A stretch of 64,000 bases of DNA from Chaenocephalus aceratus (taxonomy: Eukaryota; Chordata; Actinopteri; Perciformes; Channichthyidae). Positions within the stretch are counted from its first letter, which is position 1, and each line of letters begins with the position of its first letter. The notes under the pieces are model-generated. The model searched no databases. It was not told the origin of the DNA and saw only the letters and a list, made by a program, of their open reading frames with translations. Below, piece after piece: positions 57,320 to 64,000 of this stretch. The DNA lies in the NCBI GenBank assembly GCA_023974075.1, contig CM043797.1, positions 29,258,023-29,322,022 of the forward strand. Reading direction: 5' to 3'. Both the position numbers and the translations under genes were made by a program.

Positions 57320-59339
57320 GTGAATTCGCAGGGTAAAGAGTGGCCTCCTAATCTACTTTCCCTAATTAAAAGCCTGTGACTAAATGGACCAGCACTGGAG
57401 CCGTTTTGCCGGGGAAATTAAAAACCGAGAGATGATTAGAGGACAGAGGAAAGAGGGAGGTGGCAGAGCACAGCGGGATGGAGGGGCGGAGGATGAAAGG
57501 CATTGTGAATAGAGCGTGACAATGAGAGGGAAACGAGAAGGAAGGAAGGGATTGTAAAAGACAGAAGCAGGGTGAAAGAAGCAGGATGAGTAAGGGGATG
57601 AAAGGTAGGGAAGAAGGAATGGAGGGAATATAGGAAGAGCATAATGATGAGTTGAAGGATTGGGTAGTAGAATAAATGAACATCCATCTAAAGAAAGAGA
57701 AAGACGGTAGAGCTGCATCCAAGGAGCGGTGTTAGAGTCAGAAAGAGAAGCTTATAAAAAGAGAAACAACTCATAAACAGGTCTTAAAGTCTGCCGTCGT
57801 GCAAGCAGCTTTGAGAGGCTGCGCTTAAAATTTCGTACATCATCATTTACGATTTACCAGGTTTACAATCTAAGTTTAGCACGATACCATACAGTAGTTT
57901 GGCCCGGGACCAAAGATAGGGACATACAGTACCAACCATGCAATGCTTTGCTAAATAGACTGTAAGATCAAAAGTAGATAGTATTTTTTAATAATAACCA
58001 GCTTCCATTTTAATAAACCTAACTTTGCAGTGACACAAAGAATATAGATACTACATTACATTAATAACTTAGATACTGATTGGATCAAAGACACATAATA
58101 ACTGTGTAGGCCCCTCTGGAGTTGCTGCAGAGGACTTTTGGCCTGAGGCACATTGATCTGAATTCTGAAGGATCCTGTCTTATGTATTACTTTGCATCCA
58201 TAAAAAAGGGATAGAGGGGATGAAAGAGAAAGAAAGACAAAGTGGTGATGGGAGAGAGAAAGGGATGAAAAGACAGATGAGATAAAGACAGAGAATCTGT
58301 GCATGCAAGACAAGTGTTTGATCATCCCAGCTGAATCAGCAGCGTACTATGACTGATGAATGTAATACTCAATGCTTATACTCTTGAGTTTGCCATTCAT
58401 TTATATTCATCACTCCCTCTTTCTCTCTTTCACTCAGACATGTCTTTTCCCTCCCCTCTTGTTGTGCCCTACAGTGTCTTCCTCTCTCTGAGCACATGCC
58501 CATCAGCTCCCTTTGGCTTACTACAAAGAAAGTCAACCCTAATATTTGCCAAAAAATGATTTACCCCACGGCCTTGACTTTAAGAATATGAAAATATACT
58601 GTAAAATGTAATTCCCACTAAGTGAATGTAAGTGGTTGCTTTCATTCAAAGTGCCTGAAGGTGCAGTGAGTAAAATGGCAGGAAACAGTCTGACACTAGC
58701 ATTTGGACCGGAGAGCAATTTATATTTTTCAGTGTGACTGCTTGCATGAAGGATTTCACCATCTTTATTTACAGTATGTGTTTATTTTATGCCAATCATA
58801 TTGCTCTACAAGCCTGAGGGGAATGAATAATTAGCTGATAAATGATTGGAATATGAAAACTAGCAGTTGTTGCCCAGTTTGTTTGTCTCAGGGGTGGGAC
58901 ACAACAGAAGAACATAAATCTTTCCCATTCAGCAACAGTTTTAGGCTTTGGCCAAAAAATAAAAACTCATTCATAACATTACAAATGTCTAGCAAATCAC
59001 ATTATTCTTCAGAAAAGAACAACGAACAGAAAAACCATCCTTATTTGGTCAAATAAATCATTTTTCAGGGACGACATGTGTATGGTATTTTCAAGGGGGT
59101 GAAGTGGCATCATTGTTATGAAACTATTTGTACGCTATATCCTTCTGCCTTTTGTAAATCCTCTGCAGGTGTAGAAAATAATCACTAAACATAAATCGTC
59201 AAATGTGTTGTTGTCTTTTGACGCACAGTGTGTTAAGGAGCCGCATAACATTCAAATCTCTTTGGGAATGATCAAATGTAACCCTGCAAAATGGTGCAAT
59301 ATAGGCCTAATGGAGGCTTATGGAAGGCAGGTCAATATA
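57320..59339. other. Unique noncoding DNA, purine-rich at 57420-57770 and 58200-58290
   Basis: The purine-rich strand gives long serine/leucine/proline-rich antisense frames, which I do not regard as genes. Confidence 0.5.
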
Positions 59340-59885
59340 AAATATTGAATTTAATTGAATTTATTTATTTAAAACAAGGGACAGTGTACATTAATCAACA
59401 TATTAAAAACATGTAAAAGTACTCGAATTAGCCAAAAGGCTAGTTTTCATCGATAGTCCCTTTTGCCAGATGGTGATAAACATCATAAAAGCAATAATAA
59501 AAAATACCACAACATTGTTATACCATTGTACACATTTACAATAGATGACATCACTGAATACAGATAAAAGCAAGTCATGATAATAATAAATAAATAAAAC
59601 ATTTACAAATACACACTCATACACACACCTACACCCACACATCAGTGCTGACCACTTTTTAACACTGTGCTTGAATGTGTAGTAGGATGAGGATTCTCTT
59701 ATTGGTTGAGGTATTGAATTCCATTGATGGGATGCGTGGAATGAAAAGACAGCCTGGCTGAATGCGCTTTTCCTAAATGGGATGGTGCAGTCCTCCCTAG
59801 CTGCACCTCTAGTAACCCTGGTTGAGCTGGACTTTAGGCTGATAAAGCCAGCCAGAGGAGGAGGAGCCACCCACAAGTGATCTTA
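59340..59885 (-). pseudogene. LINE ORF2 C-terminal fragment and 3' tail (L2-like)
   Basis: The minus-strand frame 59876-59403 contains TRVTRGAAREDCTIPFRKSA, then AFSQAVFSFHASHQWNSIPQ and PIRESSSYYTFKHSVKKW. This is the conserved C-terminal pattern of L2/Rex1/CR1-type ORF2 proteins (F..a...WN.lP..ir...s...FK..lk.w). Downstream on the same strand, GTACACTGTCCCTTGTTTTA followed by AATAAATAAATTCAATTAAA is the expected LINE tail. The RT core is missing, so this is a 5'-truncated copy, as usual for LINEs. Confidence 0.7.
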
Positions 59886-60232
59886 TAAACTAAGCAGATA
59901 TGACTCCATTTGCTATTATCTATCTTTTGGTATTACATGTGGGTGCATTTAGATGATCAGTTTAAGGGGGGTGATACATACTCTTTAGAATTGGGTATGG
60001 TAAACACTGGCCATAACAGCTATAATCAAGAAAATGTCTTGAGATCAGGATTCACCTGTTTAGCTTGTGTCCTTCTGATGATGTCCATATATGTAAAGTC
60101 AAACTACATTGTGCACTGTTCATTAACTGAGTACCTGCAATGTTTGTTTATATGGGAAATTGAAATAAGCTAGACATTAAGGATCGGCACTTAGAACACA
60201 GACACCCTGCCAGGGTAAAGTTGTTTATCTGT
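59886..60232. other. Unique noncoding DNA
   Basis: Nothing recognised. Confidence 0.5.
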
Positions 60233-60300
60233 TTGGGTAGCGGTGGCCCAAATGTGAGAGAACGATGCCTTTCAGAACCGGATCATCGGTTTGATCTCTT
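60233..60300 (+). mobile_element. tRNA-derived SINE head, decayed
   Basis: TAGCGGTGGCCCA resembles a pol III A box as found in fish tRNA SINEs (GTAGCGGTGGCCCAGTGG), and GGTTTGATCTC about 40 bases later resembles the B box GGTTCGAnTCC. No tail repeat or target duplication can be defined. Confidence 0.4.
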
Positions 60301-63223
60301 GAATTTGGCAAAAAAACAAGCACAGTCATAAGCACAGCATTCAAAACCCCAAACTGTTTCAATAGAGCAGCTCAGGGGTCAGCAGGAGCTTCCTGTTGTG
60401 AAAATACAAAAAGTAGGCTTATGAATGTGAATTAGGGCAGAAGAATCTCCCTGGATATATAAAGTTTAGAGACATTTTAAACTTAATGCAAATAAGAGTC
60501 CACTGACCTGTATCCACTTAGCCCCAAAAGTGGGAATACAGGATTGAAGAATAATTTAGCGAGGATGAAGGGGTTGGTGCAGTGTAGTCACTTTTCCTTT
60601 GCATATTCTTTCTGCCTTTAGTTTAGTACTTCAGCCACACAGATTAGTGGGTGCCTTGGTTACTTAACATACTGTGCGCTGTGGTTCATTATAATCTGTA
60701 TTACTTACTGTAAATATGTTGTTTTAACATTACATTTTCTTTTAAACTTTGATTTATGCTGCTTTGATTTCAGTAGCATAATGAATTGAATAAGTTATTG
60801 TTAGTCAGTCAGTTAATCAATCAATGCCACACACAAAATGTTATGCACTATGGGAAATAATGAGTTTGTGGCTGCGGGATCAACAGATCCCAAGCTGCTC
60901 CTTCTGCTGCTTATACTGCAGAGATGTTGCCGTTCACTTTCCTCACTGTAAAACTGATTCAAAAAGGTGGAGAGAATATAGCATTGTTGTAAGTGCTGGG
61001 TTATTAACATCCATACACTAACACCCACAGTCATACATTTAATTGTCACACTATAATTAAAATGTCTAAGTCATTGCATTCTGATTGCAACATATTTTTG
61101 TTTAGAAAGAAAATACATATCACAGAAACGGCTGTTCTTTTCCAGAGAAAACGATGGCATTGCAGTGTCTTCCCTCCCTTGGTTTAGGGAGGCTTGAGAA
61201 TGAGATAAGCAAACTAAATAAGTGTTGACAGCCAGTAGCACGATTCCATCAAAAGCTACATGGTTATATTGAATTGAGTGGAAGCCTTTCAGGCTTGTCT
61301 TGATTTTGGAAATGTATACAACAGGGAATCCCGCACTCCTTAATCTCGACTCCGCACAGATGCATTTACAGTTGAACAGAAATCTCATAAACTACAGAGA
61401 ATAAGGGAGGTAAAAAGAAAAGTGAAGAATGAGTCCTTATCTGAATGCATGTCCTTGTCTGAGCCGCTTCATTGTGTGTGCGTATGTGAGATGTGTGTGT
61501 GCATCAGGCTATCATGTCACGTCACATGCTAAATATCTGTGCAGACCACCAGTGAAACACAGGGATTAACGGGCCCATTGGAGACTACTTGACATTTCGA
61601 GAAACACAACCTTGGATGCACACGCACACACATACAAACAAACAAACAAACATGAATACACAAACACGTACAAACTTGCAGACAGCGCAGGAATCCTCAA
61701 ACATACACTGCAGGGGAATATACAAAATACTTTTTTTGCAAACATGCTTCACTGTTATTAGAAACAACACATACATATACACACAACATGTAAAAAAAAA
61801 GATAAAAATACAAAATAAAATTGGCCTAAGGAATAACAGTAACAGTCGACTAATTATTCAAACTTCTCATCAACTCATCTTTGCAGTTTATCAGACACAC
61901 ACGCATACAGTCCCATGTATTAATATACTGTAGTAGGCTAGACTATCATTTATAATGTCAACATCAGTTGGAAACTCTTTCAAGTCAACTAGATTATGCA
62001 CAGTGTGTGCACTTTATAAATCATGATGATACACTGGCCGAGTTAAATTAGACAAGCTAAACTTGTAATGGAACAAACCATAATTGGCCATTCAATCTAT
62101 GCCACCACTCTTTAGTATGACTAGAATGTTAAATGGTCTTAACACAATAAAAAAAACTATTTAAATAATAATGTGTCTTGAGATAGTTCGAACATTCAAA
62201 TGGGGGAATCTATCAAAAGGAGGTAAAAGAGTAAATTCACGTACAAGTGGAGCTACTGCTTTTTAACATTTTTGGCTTCAATTGTACGGTTTCAGTGTGT
62301 ATTTGTATTTGTAGTGCCGTAGCCTCTGGTGCCTTATGAATCAAGGCAAGTGGCAACTGCACAATGGTTGAAATATGTGACAAATACGCAATAAAAAAAG
62401 AAAAGGCTCATTCTGTATAGTGTCAGTATGCAGAATCAGTATAAATATCCCATCCATTTTACTTCTATGAAACCAACTTTAGTGTGTTTTTCACCATCTC
62501 TGCTGTAATACTAACAATATTAAAATAACAACAGATATTATGGGTACCCGCCACATGCTTCAGAATTGTATATTTTGTATTTATATTTGTCATCTGAACT
62601 ATTTCCCAAACACTTAAAAAATACTTCTGAATCCGATCCTCTTTATTTATAACCCCCTTTTTCACATGTATTTCCCTGCTGTCGTCTATTCAAAATGTAA
62701 AAATGCTTGGACCTCCTACAAGCCTCAAACTACCTTTCCCTTCTGCTACCCACACTGAAACCATTCATTAAGACCATTATCTGCCCCTGTGAGTGTGGCA
62801 TGCCACTCCTAACCTATACCCTCTTTTATATACTCACATTTGGATCTTAAGAATAGCGGGACCTCCTTGGTAAAACAAGTAGAAAGTGACAATGACAAAT
62901 TATCTGATTACAGTGTTATATATTATTTAGACATGATTAAGTTTCAGAAAACCATTGGAAATGTTCCATTTTAATGCACAATTGAATTAACGTCCTGTTG
63001 AGAAAATGGTGTTGTGTTTTATTGTGGTTTTCAATGCTTAGACACTAATAAAGGTGTTTTATTTTCTTGTAATGACCGTAAAGGGTTTAGTTTAACATTG
63101 TATGACTCTGCTGTGTGCTTGATAATCAGGAACGAAGCCAATTAGTTATGTCAGGGACCGTTTTACTTGGTTTGTTCTTGTGTAGAAGTGGTGTATTAAA
63201 CCATGTTTTGTTCATTTGAGTGT
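60301..63223. other. Unique noncoding DNA
   Basis: No supported gene or repeat boundary. Small (CAAA)n near 61636. Confidence 0.5.
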
Positions 63224-63225
63224 GT

Positions 63226-63265
<40 letters not shown>

Positions 63266-63294
63266 CGTGTGTGCGTGTGTGCGTGCGTGCGTGC

Positions 63295-63325
<31 letters not shown>

Positions 63326-63329
63326 TGTG
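63224..63329. repeat. (GT)n microsatellite with GTGC interruptions
   Basis: GT repeats with several GCGT variants. Confidence 0.96.
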
Positions 63330-64000
63330 CTTGAATGTTTTCTATGTGTGTCTCTTTTTTAATGCAATGGGTGGTTGTCTTATTAATTTCTACAAGGCCA
63401 GCTTTTGTGCACTGCTGTTGTTATATTCATGTTGCTAGAGCATGTGTTTGTCCTGTGTGTGCACCTGCCTGATCCAAAAATGTATGTATGAAATGTCGTA
63501 TGTATGCATGCCTGTGTGTATGTCTGCATGTAATGCCACCAGTTGACTTTAGAAAGCCTAATGCAAGCATGTGATAGTAACCTGTAGACCTTGGAACTGT
63601 GTTGGTGGATCATAGGATATCAGAGGACAGATAAGCTTGTCATAATAATCCTTCCTTCGCTTTGTGTATCAAGCCAGCTTAACACACAGACCCAGTGATA
63701 AGCTGCCACAAACACATCAAACAACAGACAAGCACAAACACAGACAACCACACACTAAGAAACATAACTAACTGACAGAAATTCACAAGAAAAACCTGCA
63801 ATTACCAAAAATATACCGATTACTTTCATCGTAAGTTACTTCTTAAGTAATATCATTTTGCTGTTCTACTGAAACAGCTGACAAGAGGATCCAAATTAAA
63901 AAGACAAACAAACAAAGCATTGTTAAAAGTGATTACCTTCATACAGAGATTTGTTATGTTTGTTTTTTATGTTCTTAATACCCTGTAGTTACTACAGTAA
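63330..64000. other. Unique noncoding DNA to window end
   Basis: TATGTATG-type weak repeats at 63480-63530; nothing else recognised. Confidence 0.5.

Noticed and set aside
57366..57722. 118-residue minus-strand frame rich in S, P, F and L
   Set aside because: Antisense of a purine-rich stretch; three overlapping frames are open at once, which argues for composition rather than coding.

Overview
The window looks like ordinary teleost fish nuclear DNA, probably from a percomorph (a weak guess). It is AT-rich and gene-poor, full of (AC)n/(GT)n microsatellites, and carries transposon families typical of fish: hAT, Tc1-like, DIRS, L2/Rex-type LINE tails, a solo LTR and a tRNA-derived SINE. I found no rRNA, tRNA gene, CRISPR array, operon or bacterial gene. 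No host protein-coding gene can be assigned with confidence; unclaimed stretches read as intergenic or intronic.

Layout. 1-1831: right part of a decayed hAT element with a frameshifted GTF2IRD2/ZBED-like transposase fragment, interrupted by a complete second hAT element (812-1693, perfect 8-bp target duplication). 5204-5448: short Tc1-like MITE. 8206-22697: a nest of transposons. A ~1.5 kb element (TSD TCTAG) is split by a ~13 kb unit (8742-21704, TSD ACAGTGT) with ~243-bp near-identical terminal inverted repeats (TIRs) full of CGTG-N8-CACG hairpins. The 13 kb unit carries coiled-coil reading frames built from a 25-residue cysteine-containing repeat, two large arrays of a 57-bp minisatellite, and at its right end a 2.9 kb foldback element sharing the same termini. 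23529-25278: a small relative of that foldback element with its own 7-bp TSD and an internal inversion. 26640-28726: LINE tail plus two nested hAT elements.

30249-35700: a DIRS-type tyrosine-recombinase retrotransposon with inverted terminal repeats, an internal complementary region, an open gag and an open recombinase. The reverse-transcriptase core is missing and RNase H is broken, so the copy is non-autonomous. 36165-36553: a 389-bp solo LTR with a 5-bp TSD.

36559-64000: mostly unique noncoding DNA with microsatellites, a hAT MITE, a 64-bp triplication, a recent ~0.85 kb segmental duplication (49819-50658 and 53509-54377), a ~200-bp GAA-type purine tract, two L2-like LINE remnants and a SINE remnant.

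The most interesting object is the 13 kb unit at 8742-21704. It has the boundaries of a single transposition event (shared termini plus TSD) yet carries no recognisable transposase, only coiled-coil genes and 57-bp arrays whose unit length keeps reading frames open on both strands.
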